Position numbers and translations under genes: made by a program. A stretch of DNA of 40,132 nucleotides from Acidobacteriota bacterium (GTDB taxonomy: Bacteria > Acidobacteriota > Thermoanaerobaculia > Gp7-AA8 > JAHWKK01). The DNA lies in contig JAHWKK010000027.1 of NCBI GenBank assembly GCA_019347945.1, forward strand, positions 1-40,132, read 5' to 3'. The notes under the pieces were generated by a model, which was not told the DNA's origin, searched no databases, and saw nothing but the letters and a program-made list of their open reading frames with translations. Numbering within the stretch: position 1 is the first letter of the stretch; each line of letters begins with the position of its first letter. Positions 1-10,100 of the stretch are shown here, in pieces.

Positions 1-179
1 AAACAACCCCCACCCCGCGGGGGCGGTCGCGCTGGGTGCTGTTTGTTGGGGCGGGGTTGTGGGGGGGGGGGGGTGTGTTTTCTCATTATCAAATAACCCG
101 CGCTTTAAGTTGAACCTCGAGCCCTGCGCCTTTTTTTTTAAACATAGACCCCCCCGACCCCGCCTCCTGGCTGTCCCGC
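1..179. other. Low-complexity contig end, no gene
   Basis: This stretch is dominated by runs of C, G and T: a 14-G run near 60, a 9-T run near 131 and C runs near 148. It shows no credible reading frame and its composition is unlike the coding DNA that begins at 180. The opposite contig end has the same character, so I read it as assembly or sequencing artefact rather than biology. Any terminator for rpmA would lie here and cannot be judged. Confidence 0.7.
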
Positions 180-446
180 TTACTGTTCGGCAGAGGCGGG
201 CTCGATGGCGATGAACCGCCCGAGACGTCCGCGATCCCGGTATTTCACGACGCCGTCGACCTTGGCGAAAAGGGTGTGATCCCGGCCCATTCCGACGTTG
301 GGTCCCGGATGAAACCGGGTACCGCGCTGGCGCACGAGGATCGACCCGCCGGTCACGAGCTGACCGTCGAACTTCTTGCATCCGAGCATTTTGGGATTCG
401 AATCACGACCGTTTCGCGATGAACCCTGTCCTTTTTTATGAGCCAT
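180..446 (-). CDS. rpmA: 50S ribosomal protein L27
   Basis: Structural protein of the large ribosomal subunit, near the peptidyl transferase centre. The 88-residue product starts [20 protein letters not shown] and continues with [16 protein letters not shown] and [11 protein letters not shown], the standard L27 signature. A longer open frame runs upstream, but the family always begins at this MAHKKG, so the ATG at 446 is used. There is no cleavable N-terminal extension of the Firmicutes type. It follows rplU by 19 bases on the same strand, the usual rplU-rpmA order. Confidence 0.97.
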   Translation of the reverse strand: MAHKKGQGSSRNGRDSNPKMLGCKKFDGQLVTGGSILVRQRGTRFHPGPNVGMGRDHTLFAKVDGVVKYRDRGRLGRFIAIEPASAEQ

Positions 447-465
447 CCTGCGCCTCTCGTTCTCT

Positions 466-777
466 TCAGACCGAAATCTTCTCGATCCGGATGTTGACCA
501 GATTCTGTCGATGTCCCGTCTTCCGCTTGTACTGCTTGCGCCGCTTTCTGCGGAACACGATGATTTTCTTTCCGCGCTCCTCACCGAGGATTTTGGCCTT
601 GACGGTTGCCCCGTCGACCAGCGGGCTTCCCACCTTCGGCTCGTCTCCGCCGAGCATCATGACGTCGAGCTCCACCTTGCCGTCCTTCTCGGACCCGAGC
701 ACGTCCCGCTCGACCGAAAGGGTGTCTCCCTCGGAGACGCGATATTGTTTCCCACCAGCACGAATCACTGCGTACAC
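466..777 (-). CDS. rplU: 50S ribosomal protein L21
   Basis: Structural protein of the large subunit that binds 23S rRNA. The product is 103 residues, normal for the family. It begins (M)[19 protein letters not shown] and ends in the basic stretch [18 protein letters not shown] chose the GTG at 777 because it matches the family N terminus and has a GGAGG seven bases upstream; a longer frame to 891 is open but has no L21 homology. It is co-directional with rpmA, 19 bases apart, and follows the parvulin gene after 142 bases. Confidence 0.96.
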   Translation of the reverse strand: MYAVIRAGGKQYRVSEGDTLSVERDVLGSEKDGKVELDVMMLGGDEPKVGSPLVDGATVKAKILGEERGKKIIVFRRKRRKQYKRKTGHRQNLVNIRIEKISV

Positions 778-857
778 GATTTGACCTCCGGATTGCGCAG
801 CACCCGGCAAAATATTGGTCCGCCAGGGCTGGCGCGAAGCAAGACACCTAACGCACC

Positions 858-901
858 CCCGCGGTGACCCTATTCCGCGGGACCGGGCCACGAAGCGTGG
901 C
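858..901 (-). promoter_or_regulatory. Two hairpins upstream of rplU
   Basis: Between the parvulin stop (920) and the rplU start (777) lie two perfect inverted repeats: CCCGCGG/CCGCGGG with a 10-base loop (858-881) and GCCACG/CGTGGC with a 3-base loop (887-901). Neither is followed by a T tract on either strand. They could be processing sites, a weak terminator of the parvulin transcript or part of an L21 leader; the sequence does not decide. Confidence 0.3.
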
Positions 902-919
902 GAGCCCCCGGCTGCTGAC

Positions 920-1816
920 TCAGAGGTTTTCGCGGTTGATGCTGACCCGGCTCACCTGGCGGAGATCCCGCGTCAGAATCTGAATCTCACGGATGATGTC
1001 ACCCGTCCGGCCTTCGAGAAGCTTCTCCCGGATCTCCTCACGCACCTCGGAGTACGGAAGGAAGCCTTCCTCCCGGCGATCCTCGAGCAGCACCAGATGC
1101 CAGCCGAACTCGGTCTGGAAGGGCTCGCTCATCTCTCCCGGTTCGAGAGAAAAAACGACGTCGTCGAACTGTCGGACCATCTTCCCTCGCCCGAACCATC
1201 CGAGATCGCCACCCGATTCAGCCGAGCCATCCTCGGAGAACATCATCGCCATTTCAGCAAACTGCTCCTCGTTGCCCTCGAGCTGAGCGGCGAGTCCGAC
1301 GATCTTCGTCCGGGCCTGCTCCATGCTCGTGGCATTGCTGTTGGTCCTGTTGATCACGTTCGCGCTGTCCGCTGTCGCAATGATGTGCCGCGCGCGAACC
1401 TGAACCGGACGGCGATACAGAGGCCGATTCTGTTCGTAGTAGGCCCGCGACTCTTCCTCCGGAACGACCCGGAGCGAGATGACGTCCCGGACGTAAGCGT
1501 CGAAAAGCGCAGATTCCGCCGCCTGCTCCATCAGGAAACGTACCTCGGGCTGCGACTGGAAGCCGTCCTTGAACGCCTCCTGCAGCAGGAGTTTCTTCTG
1601 AATGTGGTTGTCGAGAAAGTTGATCCGTCCGCCCGTCAGTTCGTAGTTCTTCCGCATCTCCGGAGAAAGGTTCATCCAGAGCCGGTCGAACTCCTCCCGG
1701 GTCAGCACTTCCCCGTTGATGTTGGCGACGATCGCATCCGGATCAGTCGCCTTCACCTGCGCCAGAGACGCACCTGCGAGCCCGACCATGGTGAGAAAAA
1801 GAATCGTTCGTTTCAT
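920..1816 (-). CDS. Periplasmic parvulin-type peptidyl-prolyl isomerase (SurA/PrsA-like)
   Basis: Folding factor that isomerises proline bonds in exported proteins. The 298-residue product starts MKRTILFLTMVGLAGASLAQ, a signal peptide with an ALA-like cleavage region. I chose this ATG over an in-frame one 11 codons upstream because a GGAGG lies just before it and it gives a clean signal peptide. Residues about 30-135 form a SurA-like N-terminal helical domain (DAIVANINGEVLTREEFDRL). The parvulin domain follows at about 140-265, with RARHIIA, GGDLGWFGRG and EPFQTEFGWHLVLLEDRR. A charged helical tail closes the protein. It lies upstream of rplU-rpmA on the same strand. Substrates cannot be inferred. 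Confidence 0.88.
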   Translation of the reverse strand: MKRTILFLTMVGLAGASLAQVKATDPDAIVANINGEVLTREEFDRLWMNLSPEMRKNYELTGGRINFLDNHIQKKLLLQEAFKDGFQSQPEVRFLMEQAAESALFDAYVRDVISLRVVPEEESRAYYEQNRPLYRRPVQVRARHIIATADSANVINRTNSNATSMEQARTKIVGLAAQLEGNEEQFAEMAMMFSEDGSAESGGDLGWFGRGKMVRQFDDVVFSLEPGEMSEPFQTEFGWHLVLLEDRREEGFLPYSEVREEIREKLLEGRTGDIIREIQILTRDLRQVSRVSINRENL

Positions 1817-2042
1817 TGATACCTCCGTCGATTGCTTACGACGGCGCAATCAACGGATGGGTTACGGCAGCGATTCCATCGCGATCTTTGCTCTGCGGTT
1901 CGTCGGACCTGTTCCTGATGACGATAGGCATCTCGTTGAGACGAGCGATTTCTTCCAGTGTCGCCGCTTCATTAGGACGTTCCAGTAGCGCTATACGGGT
2001 GACGGAGGAAACACGCCCGGGCGCAGACGGGTCAAATCGCGG

Positions 2043-2615
2043 TCAGCCCGGCGGGGAGAAGCTCCGGAGAAATTCGATGAAAACGTCGCGATTCTCGTCC
2101 ATCGTGGCCGCCGGGCCGGTCGCTTTCACGAACCAGGGTCCTCCCTGGCCCTCCACTACGGCAGCCAGCATCTTCGATCCTGGGCGCGGCTCGGCGATTC
2201 CCGCCATCGGAGACGGAAGGAGCGTCCCCGAGGCTTCGAGCATGCTCACCTGGTAGTCGCCCGCTCGAAAGACTTCCCTCCGCGGCGGGCCATCGACGTC
2301 GATCTGACCGAGCCAGCGATCGAGATTTGCCTCGACGGACCCCCCCTGGCCCTCTCCGAAAAAGAAGACCACGACCTCTCCTTCGCCGGCCGATCCCGGG
2401 ATGGTGGCCTGAAGAACCCGCATCGAGCTCGAGGGCGCCGTTTCGCGCCACTCCGGCGGGACCACCCAGCCGGGAGCTCGCCCGGCCAACGGCCCGGGAG
2501 CTTCCGCGGGCCGGGAAGCCTCCACGCCATCCATTCTCGGCGGCCCGATCTCCTCTTCCGGAACCGGACCTCCGCAGCCTGCCATGAGCAGCAGAACGGC
2601 GGTGAACAGCCTCAT
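2043..2615 (-). CDS. Hypothetical lipoprotein
   Basis: The 190-residue product begins MRLFTAVLLLMAGCGG, a short signal with lipobox MAGC, so it should be lipid-anchored at Cys14. A Pro/Glu/Gly-rich linker follows (about 15-55), then a compact domain with WVVPPEWRETAPSSSMRVLQ, GEGEVVVFFFGEGQGG and GPWFVKATGPAATMDENRD. That layout resembles proteins built to measure or bind at the cell surface, but I do not recognise the family. Its ATG overlaps the transglycosylase stop by four bases (ATGA), so the two are translationally coupled. It ends 226 bases before the parvulin start, with no clear gene between. Confidence 0.75.
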   Translation of the reverse strand: MRLFTAVLLLMAGCGGPVPEEEIGPPRMDGVEASRPAEAPGPLAGRAPGWVVPPEWRETAPSSSMRVLQATIPGSAGEGEVVVFFFGEGQGGSVEANLDRWLGQIDVDGPPRREVFRAGDYQVSMLEASGTLLPSPMAGIAEPRPGSKMLAAVVEGQGGPWFVKATGPAATMDENRDVFIEFLRSFSPPG

Positions 2616-3742
2616 CGAATCCCCCCGACCGCCTCGGAAAGCGAATCGCGGGTCGCCGGAATCTTCACGACGTAGCGATCGGTCTCGGGAAGGTTGCGCA
2701 TCAGCCCGGCGACCAGTCGCTTCACGTTGTGGGATCCGCCGTTGTAGAGCGCGAGCGCCCACCGTTCGCGATCGGCACCGCTGAAGCCGAGCGCCTCGGC
2801 GTCGTCGAACCGGCTGTCGAGATGACGTACGAGGAAACGCGCCGACTCTGCGGGAAGAAATCGTGCGTCGAGCTCGCATCCGAGAAATTCGGCGATCAGA
2901 TAGGCATGGTTCTTCTTCGCCTGCTCCGGATCGAGCCCGAGACCTTCGCGGATCAACCGGTCCCGCAGGCCCGTGATCTCGTCGTGATAGGCAACCCAGT
3001 TCTCCCGCTGGGTTTCCTTCATCAACTCGTACCAGAGGAGAGCTTCCTGCCCAACTCGATCGATCTCTTCGTCGTCGGGCCTCGCGAAGAGTTTTTCGAG
3101 CCGCCTGACGATCTGCTCGTTCCTGACCGACGCCTCCTCGGTTGCGCGGAAAAGCTCGGGCGAACCGAAGCGAGCAAGCGTCTCGATCTGCTCGTCGCCT
3201 TCTTCGATGAGCGTCCAGGTCTGGTCGAGCAGTCTGCGGGTTTCCTCATCGGGACCGCACTCGAGCATCCGGCGAGAGACGACCCACGCGTCATAAAGCG
3301 GCTTTTTCTGCAGATACGCGCGCGTACCTTCGAGGTAGGTCTCGGTGACGAAGAGCTTCCCGCCGAAACCTTCGTCGATCCATGCGGCCGGGGTCGCCTG
3401 TGCGAGCCCGACTGCTCCGGCCTCGGAAACGAGCCACGGCCGGCCGTTGGTCTCCGCATGAGCAACCGCGAGAATGAGCTCGGTGCCGAGCTCCGAGCCT
3501 TCGAGCTGCCGTGCGTCGCTGATCATGCGAACCAGTGCCGCGGAATCGCGCGTCCACATCCGCGACAGCCGGCGCGCGAGCGCAGCTTCGCCGGCACTGA
3601 GCGGAAAATGAGGATCGGGATTGAAGGCGAAGCCGCCATCCGGGCTTCGGACATTTCTCGGCGGCTCGGCGGGCTCGGAAGCAGACAAACCGGTGGCGAA
3701 GATCAGGATCGCCAACAGGATTCCCGCCACTCTCGCCATCAC
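2612..3742 (-). CDS. Lytic transglycosylase-like protein (SLT fold)
   Basis: Probable periplasmic murein lyase. The product of about 376 residues has an N-terminal signal (VAGILLAILIFATGLSAS). The SLT-type core appears as LILAVAHAETNGRPW (candidate catalytic Glu), GAVGLAQATPAAW (the family GLMQ motif) and, far downstream, LALYNGGSHNVKRLV (the AYNGG motif). A long helical insert of about 170 residues, rich in Arg/Glu, separates the second and third motifs, so the protein is not a minimal SLT domain. The start may be the GTG at 3742 (GGAGG eight bases upstream) or the ATG at 3739. It overlaps the downstream lipoprotein gene by four bases and is divergent from gltX. Confidence 0.75.
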   Translation of the reverse strand: MMARVAGILLAILIFATGLSASEPAEPPRNVRSPDGGFAFNPDPHFPLSAGEAALARRLSRMWTRDSAALVRMISDARQLEGSELGTELILAVAHAETNGRPWLVSEAGAVGLAQATPAAWIDEGFGGKLFVTETYLEGTRAYLQKKPLYDAWVVSRRMLECGPDEETRRLLDQTWTLIEEGDEQIETLARFGSPELFRATEEASVRNEQIVRRLEKLFARPDDEEIDRVGQEALLWYELMKETQRENWVAYHDEITGLRDRLIREGLGLDPEQAKKNHAYLIAEFLGCELDARFLPAESARFLVRHLDSRFDDAEALGFSGADRERWALALYNGGSHNVKRLVAGLMRNLPETDRYVVKIPATRDSLSEAVGGIR

Positions 3743-3855
3743 ATCAACCGCCTCCGCAAAACGAAGTCTATTCTCTGAGGCACTCGATGTGAAGGAATCT
3801 TTTCAGAGATGAAACGATTGGTCGCGCCGAACGAACCATCCGATCGGATCACGAC

Positions 3856-5256
3856 ATGAGACTCCGTTTCGCACCTTCCCCCACCGGCTTCCTCCATGTC
3901 GGAGGAGCGCGCACCGCGATCTTCAATCTTCTCCACGCGAGACGTCATGGCGGACGCTTCATTCTTCGGATCGAGGACACCGACGTCGAGCGGTCGGAGA
4001 CGCGCCACGCCGATCAGATTCTCAGATCGATGGAATGGCTCGGCGTCGAATGGGACGAAGGCCCGCACTTTCAGAGCCAGCGCCTCCCCCTCTACCGCGA
4101 GAAGGTCGAACAGCTTCTCGCCGCCGGCCGCGCCTATCGCTGCTTCTGCACCGTCGAAGAGCTCGCCGAGGAGAGGAAAAAGACCGAAGCGTCCGGTCTC
4201 CCATACCGCTACTCGGGAAAGTGCCGCGAGATCCCGGGCCTCGACCCGGACGTTCGTCACGTGATCCGCTTCCGCGTTCCGGATGGAGACGCCATCGTCA
4301 TCCGGGATCGCATCAGAGGCGATGTTCGCGTCGACCGAAGCGTTCTCGACGACTTCATCCTCGTCCGGACGGACGGCAACCCGACCTATCACCTCTCGGT
4401 CGTCGTCGACGACATCGACATGGGGATCACGCTCGTCGCTCGCGGTGAGGATCATCTCTCCAATACTCCGAAACACGTCCTCCTCTTCGACGCGCTCGGA
4501 AGCAGCGTTCCGGAGTTTGCTCACGTACCGCTCATCCTCGGCCCTGACAAGAAGCGGCTCAGCAAGCGGACCGGCGCGACGTCCGTCGAGGAATACCGCG
4601 ATCTCGGCGTTCTTCCGCAGGCTCTCTTCAACTTCCTGACGCTTCTCGGATGGTCCCCGGGCGATGACCGGGAGATCATCACGCGCGAAGAGGCCGAAAA
4701 GGTCTTCGATCTCGGGGACGTCAACCGCTCCGCGGCGGTTTTCGACACCGACAAGCTGATGTGGATGAATGGCCAGTACCTCGGAAGCGCCCCGCTTTCC
4801 GAGGTGATGACCGGCGTCCGGCCTTTCATCCGCTTCGAGATCGACGACGCAGAGAGACTCGAGTCGGTCGTCGAGCTGAATCGAACGCGTGCACGCTCGC
4901 TCGCAGATCTCGCGGAGTCGATCAAGCCATACTTCGCGAGCGATGACGAGATCGAGTACGACGAACAGGCCGTGAAAAAACACCTTCGCGGGGAGAAGCT
5001 CGGTGAGCGGATCGAGCGTCTTCGCGATCGATACCAGGGGCTCGAACCGTGGACAGTCGAATCAACCGAGCAAGCGCTGCGGGAGGTCGCCGAGTCGATG
5101 GAGCTCGGCGGAGGCAAGCTGATTCACCCGCTGAGGCTCGCGGTGACGGGTCGCGGAGTGTCTCCTCCGATTTTCGACGTTCTGGCGCTGGTCGGGCAGC
5201 ATGCCACGGTCGCCCGTCTCGACCGGCTCCTGGAATTCGTGAAGAGTGAAGAGTGA
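3856..5256 (+). CDS. gltX: Glutamate-tRNA ligase
   Basis: Class I aminoacyl-tRNA synthetase charging tRNA-Glu (or both tRNA-Glu and tRNA-Gln if non-discriminating). The 466-residue product starts MRLRFAPSPTGFLHVGGART, with the HIGH-type motif HVGG at 16-19. VERSETRHADQILRSMEWLG follows, and the KMSKS-type motif KRLSKRTGA lies near residue 233. The C-terminal anticodon-binding helices end GRGVSPPIFDVLALVGQ. The last five residues and the stop codon (V-K-S-E-E-stop) are written by a period-7 tandem repeat that runs past the gene, so the natural C terminus has probably been overwritten. No strong ribosome-binding site is visible. Divergent from the transglycosylase with a 113-base gap. Confidence 0.96.
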   Translation: MRLRFAPSPTGFLHVGGARTAIFNLLHARRHGGRFILRIEDTDVERSETRHADQILRSMEWLGVEWDEGPHFQSQRLPLYREKVEQLLAAGRAYRCFCTVEELAEERKKTEASGLPYRYSGKCREIPGLDPDVRHVIRFRVPDGDAIVIRDRIRGDVRVDRSVLDDFILVRTDGNPTYHLSVVVDDIDMGITLVARGEDHLSNTPKHVLLFDALGSSVPEFAHVPLILGPDKKRLSKRTGATSVEEYRDLGVLPQALFNFLTLLGWSPGDDREIITREEAEKVFDLGDVNRSAAVFDTDKLMWMNGQYLGSAPLSEVMTGVRPFIRFEIDDAERLESVVELNRTRARSLADLAESIKPYFASDDEIEYDEQAVKKHLRGEKLGERIERLRDRYQGLEPWTVESTEQALREVAESMELGGGKLIHPLRLAVTGRGVSPPIFDVLALVGQHATVARLDRLLEFVKSEE

Positions 5257-5266
5257 AGAGTGAAAG
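5239..5266 (+). repeat. Period-7 minisatellite (GTGAAGA)n overlapping the gltX end
   Basis: About four tandem copies of GTGAAGA start 18 bases before the gltX stop codon and run 10 bases beyond it. The unit is seven bases long, as in the other minisatellites of this window (GGCAACY and GGTTGGA), although the unit sequence differs. Confidence 0.85.
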
Positions 5267-5680
5267 AAGAGACGCCGCGAAGGTAACCTCTCCGTACTCT
5301 CCCTTTCACTCACGAGCCCGTCCCCGGATCCTTCGCCGTCCTTCGACGGCTCATAATGAAACGACCACGAAATTGCGTGGACTTCGACCCACTTGCAGCG
5401 CTTCGCCTGGCCTGATGTCCCACCCTGCAAGGTCCCTCGCTTGCCCACCCGACCGCCCGCTCGGGACGACGTCGGTTTGAGTATGGGGCGATGGAGTTTT
5501 GCGGGCTCCGGTTTTCATTCCCGCTTCGCCGGCGCAACGCGACGGGGCGGCTCAGCAGGAGCTTCGCCCTCCCGGTGATGCTGGACATCACGCAAGCTCG
5601 TGGCGGTGCGGCTCGGGTAATTGTTTGGATGTCGCGAGATCCACGAGATCGACCGGACCCGGATCTCATAGAATTCATCG
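5267..5680. other. 414-base intergenic region with a REP-like copy
   Basis: No gene is supported here. Positions 5548-5579 hold a REP-like sequence, CAGCAGGAGCTTCGCCCTCC followed by CGGTGAT, that recurs in reverse orientation near 34321-34350 with about two mismatches. Similarity may continue downstream (AATTGTTTGGAT near 5619 against a like sequence beside the other copy). The promoter for the metallopeptidase gene at 5681 should lie at the right edge, but no convincing -35/-10 pair stands out. Confidence 0.6.
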
Positions 5681-6979
5681 ATGCGATTCTCCATCCTGCT
5701 TCTTTCAAGCATGATCTTCATCGCGTCCTGCGCGACCGATACGATCCAGCGATCCACTCCAATGACACTCGACGACATCGCAAACGAATACGTCAGGCTG
5801 GTTCTTGCCCTCGGACATCATGACGAGGGTTACGTCGACGCCTACTACGGTCCCGAGGCGCTTGCCCGCGAGGTCGCGGCTGACACTCCGGACGTCGCAT
5901 CGATCGCCGTCAAAGCACGATCTCTGATCGGTACGCTCGAGTCGATGGACGAACCGGGCGACGAGATGCTCGCCCTGCGCCGGAATTATCTCGTCCGCCA
6001 GCTCCGCGCGCTCGAGTTCCGCACCCGGATGCTACGAGGTGAGCGCTTCTCCTTCGATGAAGAGAGCGCCGCTCTCTATGGCGCCGTCGCACCACACAAC
6101 GACGTGGCGGTCTTCCAGAGGATCATCGATCGGCTCGACACCATTCTTCCCGGCACGGGCCCCGTTGCCGATCGTTATCTCGAGTTCCGCAGAAATTTCG
6201 TCATTCCTCCCGAGAAGCTGGACGAGGTGTTCGTCCGTTCGATCGAGGAATGCCGCGCCCGCACCGCTCCGTGGCTCGATCTTCCCCAGGGAGAAAGCTT
6301 CACCGTCGAGTACGTCGGTGACAAGCCGTGGAGCGGCTACAACTGGTATCAGGGCGGTTTCATCAGCCTCATCCAGGTCAACGCCGACTACGACATTTAC
6401 GTCGATCGAGCGATCGATCTCGCGTGCCACGAAGGCTACCCGGGGCATCACGTCTACAACGCGATGCTCGAAAAGAATCTGGCGCGGGAGAGAGGCTGGA
6501 TCGAGACGACCGTCTATCCTCTCTACAGTCCGCAGTCGTTGATCGCGGAGGGAAGCGCAAACTACGGAATCGAGATGGCGTTTCCCGGGGAGGAGAGAAC
6601 TGCCTTCGAGCGCGACGTTCTCTACCCGATTGCCGGTCTCGATCCGGGCCTGGCCTCGCGCTACGCCGAGGTGCGTGCCCTGGTCGACCAGCTCGGGTAT
6701 GCGGGAAACGAAGCGGCGCGACGTTACCTCGACGGCGAGATATCGCGGGAGGAAGCAACGGAGTGGCTCGAGACCTACGCTCTCTCCGAGCCCGACCGGG
6801 CGGCCCAGCGCACCCGCTTCTTCGACACCTACCGCTCGTACGTCATCAACTACAACCTAGGAAAGGATCTCGTCCGGGAGTGGGTCGAATCCCATGGAGA
6901 CTCGCAGGCTGCCCGCTGGGCGGCGTTCCGCAGGCTTCTCTCGACACCCCTCCTCCCGCAGGATCTCGCCGTCGATTGA
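5681..6979 (+). CDS. DUF885-type zinc metallopeptidase, lipoprotein
   Basis: Probable cell-envelope metallopeptidase. The 432-residue product starts MRFSILLLSSMIFIASCA, a lipoprotein signal with Cys17. HEGYPGHH at residues 250-257 matches the HExxPGHH zinc-binding signature of DUF885 proteins, whose typical members are longer (about 550-600 residues). The surrounding sequence also fits: WSGYNWYQGGFISLIQVN upstream, and a Glu-containing EGSANYGIEMAF segment about 35 residues downstream that could give the third ligand. It stands alone between gltX and smc. The substrate is unknown; exopeptidase or carboxypeptidase activity is only a guess. Confidence 0.8.
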   Translation: MRFSILLLSSMIFIASCATDTIQRSTPMTLDDIANEYVRLVLALGHHDEGYVDAYYGPEALAREVAADTPDVASIAVKARSLIGTLESMDEPGDEMLALRRNYLVRQLRALEFRTRMLRGERFSFDEESAALYGAVAPHNDVAVFQRIIDRLDTILPGTGPVADRYLEFRRNFVIPPEKLDEVFVRSIEECRARTAPWLDLPQGESFTVEYVGDKPWSGYNWYQGGFISLIQVNADYDIYVDRAIDLACHEGYPGHHVYNAMLEKNLARERGWIETTVYPLYSPQSLIAEGSANYGIEMAFPGEERTAFERDVLYPIAGLDPGLASRYAEVRALVDQLGYAGNEAARRYLDGEISREEATEWLETYALSEPDRAAQRTRFFDTYRSYVINYNLGKDLVREWVESHGDSQAARWAAFRRLLSTPLLPQDLAVD

Positions 6980-7110
6980 GATTCGATCACCTCAAAACGC
7001 CGTTTCGAGAAATGCACGGCGGTCCGTCCCGGTTGATCCACCCCGTAACCGGTCCGATCGATCTCAGATCCGCCGAGCTCGATCCGCGTTCCGGGAAAAA
7101 CCTCATATAG

Positions 7111-10100
7111 ATGTTTCGTCTGGAAAAAGTCTTCATCTCGGGCTTCAAGTCGTTCTGCGACCCGGCGGAGCTCTCCTTCCCCGAGCGGCTCACCGCCGTG
7201 GTCGGGCCGAACGGATGCGGCAAGTCGAATATCAGCGACGCGATCCTCTGGGTTCTCGGGGAGCGGCGCGCCAGCCATCTGCGCGGCGACAAGATGGAGA
7301 ACATCATCTTTCAGGGATCGTCTCGCCGACGGGCCCTGGGAATGGGAGAGGTCGAGCTCACGCTCTCCACCGAAAACGGCCATCCGGCAGCCGAGAACGG
7401 CAAACTGACCATCCACCGCCGCGTCTTCCGATCGGGAGAGTCCGAGTTCCGCCTCAACGGCAAACGGGTCCGGCTCAAGGAGATCGCGGACATCCTGATG
7501 GATACCGGTCTCGGGATCCGGAACTATTCGGTGATGGAGCAGGGGAAGATCGACCTGATCCTCTCCAACAAACCGCAGGATCGCCGCAAACTGATCGAAG
7601 AAGCCGCCGGGATCACGAGCTACAAGGCCAAACGGCGTGCCGCCGAGCTGAAGCTCGACGAAACTCAGGCCAATCTTCTCCGGATCGACGACACGCTCTC
7701 CGAGATGACGCGGAGTCTCAATTCGCTCAAGCGACAGGCTTCCCGCGCGCGGCGCTACGATGAGCTGGCATCGCGTCTGTCGGAGGCGAAGCGGTCGCTC
7801 TACGCGGCAAAGCTGATCGAGGCGAAGCTCGCGATCGAAACCGCGGCAAAAGCGCTGGACGAGTCGCGTGAATCCGAGACGGCGATGAGCTCGTCGCTGC
7901 AGGAGATCGAGTCGAATCTCACGGACGCCCGGAAGTCTCTGGCCGAAAAATCCGCCCTTGCCTCGCGTCTGCGCGACGAGCTGTCGCGGCTCAACGCCGA
8001 AGCCGAGCGTGTCCGGACCTTCATCGAGGAATCGGAGAAGAGCGTCAGCGATCTGACCGCGAGAGAAGAGGCGGCTCGCGCACAGATAGGCGAGCTCGAC
8101 CGCGAGGCCGGCGAGCAGCAGGAGCTCGTGCAGCAAAAGTCGACTGAGCTCGCCAGCGCTACCGAGACCCGGGATCGGCTCAAAGCCGAAGCCGATGCGC
8201 TCGAGCAGACACGACAGTCGCATGCCGACCAGGTGCGCCGGCACGAGCGTGCAATCGCCGAGGCCCGCGAGAATCTGATGCTGACGATCGCACGCATCTC
8301 GGACGCGCGCAACCAGTCCCACCAGATCGACATCGCCGTCGAAAAATGCGAGTTCTACCTCGGCAAGCTCGACGCCGCGGCTCAGAAAGTCAGCGAAGAA
8401 CGCGACTCCGCGAGATCGGTCGCCATGGACTGGGAGGGAAAGGTCCGTGCGACCGAGCAGCGTCTCGTCGAGCTGCAGAGGCTCGCCAGAGCCGCTCTCG
8501 ACGACGTCGAACAGATCCGGATCGAGCACGAGTCTTCCCGCGAGAGCCTCGCCCAGTCCCGCGACCTCATCTCTCAAACAACCTACAAGATCGATTCGCT
8601 TCGCACTCTGATCACATCTCTCGAAGCGCAGGAAGAGACCGTGCGTGGGGCGATCCTCGAGATTTTCCCGCACGCCGAGCCCGCCGTCGGCACCGTGCGA
8701 GCGGAATCGGGATACGAAGCCGCCCTCGATACGGCTCTCAGCGAGATCATGCGCGCGGTTCTCATCGGCAACACCGACGATGCGATCTCCGCGGTAAGTC
8801 TCCTCAACAGCCAGCAGGCCGGTCGTGGAGCCTTCGTCCGGACGGATTTTCGGGCCACTCCACCTGAACACTCCGGGCTCCGTTCGCTCGCCTCGGTCAT
8901 CGTCGGCGAAGGCACCGAGGCCGATGCCGTCCGGGCAGCGGTCGGGGGGATCGCGGTGACCGACACGCTCGAAGAGGCTCTGGCCCTTTCGAGCAGCCAC
9001 CCGGGAATTCGCTTCGTCGCAAAGGACGGATCACTCGTTCACGGATCGCTCGTCGCCGGCGGCTCGAGAAAAGAGAGCCGCGGCGTTTTCACGGTCAAGC
9101 GGGAGCTCGAGGATCTCGAGAGCACGATACGCCAGGAGAAGGACCGTTCCGTCGAGATCGACCGGAAACTCACCGACCTCGAGCATCGGCTCTCCTCGGC
9201 GGACGATGCTCGAATCCTGGCCGAGGAGAGGGCCCGCCGCGCCGAAACCGAGCTTCAGGAGATGCGGGCCGCACGCGACAACGCCTCGACTCAGCTGCAG
9301 CGTTTCGAGAGGGACTTCGAAACGACCTCGGAAGAACGATCCATCTTTCTCGAAGAGAAGCAGCAGCTCGCCGAGCGAAAAGCGCGGGCTCTCGAGGAAC
9401 TGCGAGCGCTCGAGGCGAATGAAAGCGAGATGGAGTCCGAGCTCCACGAGCACGAGAACGCACTCCGCACCGCTCGGGGACAGTTCGAGGAATCGACTGA
9501 CGCCGCATCGCACGGACGCGTGGAGCTGGAAGCCGCCACCGGCAGGCTTCAGACGGTTCGTCGGGAGCACGAGAACCTCGCGAGACTGGTTCATTCGCTT
9601 CAGAACCGGCGGGACCAGCTCGGTAACGAGATCGAGAATCTCCAGTCGCGAATTGCCCAGACCACCGAAGCCATCACGACCTCGCAGAGCCGCCTCGAGG
9701 AGCTCGACAACAGCCTGAGCGAAGGCGAGCAAAGACGCGTAGCCTGGGATCAGGAGATCGCCGAGCTCGAGGCCAGGGTCGCCGAGCTCGATGAAAACTC
9801 CGCATCGCAGCGATCGCTATGGAACGAAACGCGCGAGGGGCTTTTCGAGGCCGAGCGCGCGGTCGACCGGGCGAACAGCCGCATCGACCACCTCCGTGAA
9901 CAGATTCAGATGGATCTTCACGTCGGAATCGAATCGCTCGCGGAGATCGAGCCTCCTCAGGACCAGGAAGCGCGCGTCGCTCTCGAAGAGGAGGTCGCCG
10001 CACTGACCGAAAAGATCGACAAGCTCGGCCCCGTCAACGTCCTCGCCATCGAGGAGTACGAAGAAATCGAGGAACGCGAAGGCTTCCTTCGAACCCAGCG

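Noticed and set aside
815-1819. 334-codon plus-strand frame over the parvulin gene
   Set aside because: The minus-strand protein has a signal peptide and parvulin motifs; the plus-strand frame is low-complexity Arg/Leu/Asp sequence.
1817-2042. 65-codon open stretch after the lipoprotein stop, same frame, minus strand
   Set aside because: It has no start codon except an internal ATG, weak third-position GC, and no recognisable motif; stop readthrough would be needed.
3739-4983. 414-codon minus-strand frame over gltX
   Set aside because: The plus strand has every GluRS motif; the antisense frame is a shadow.
6850-9000. Very long open frame (716 codons) on the minus strand
   Set aside because: It is fully antisense to smc, has no recognisable domain, and is the mirror effect of strong third-position GC bias in the real gene.
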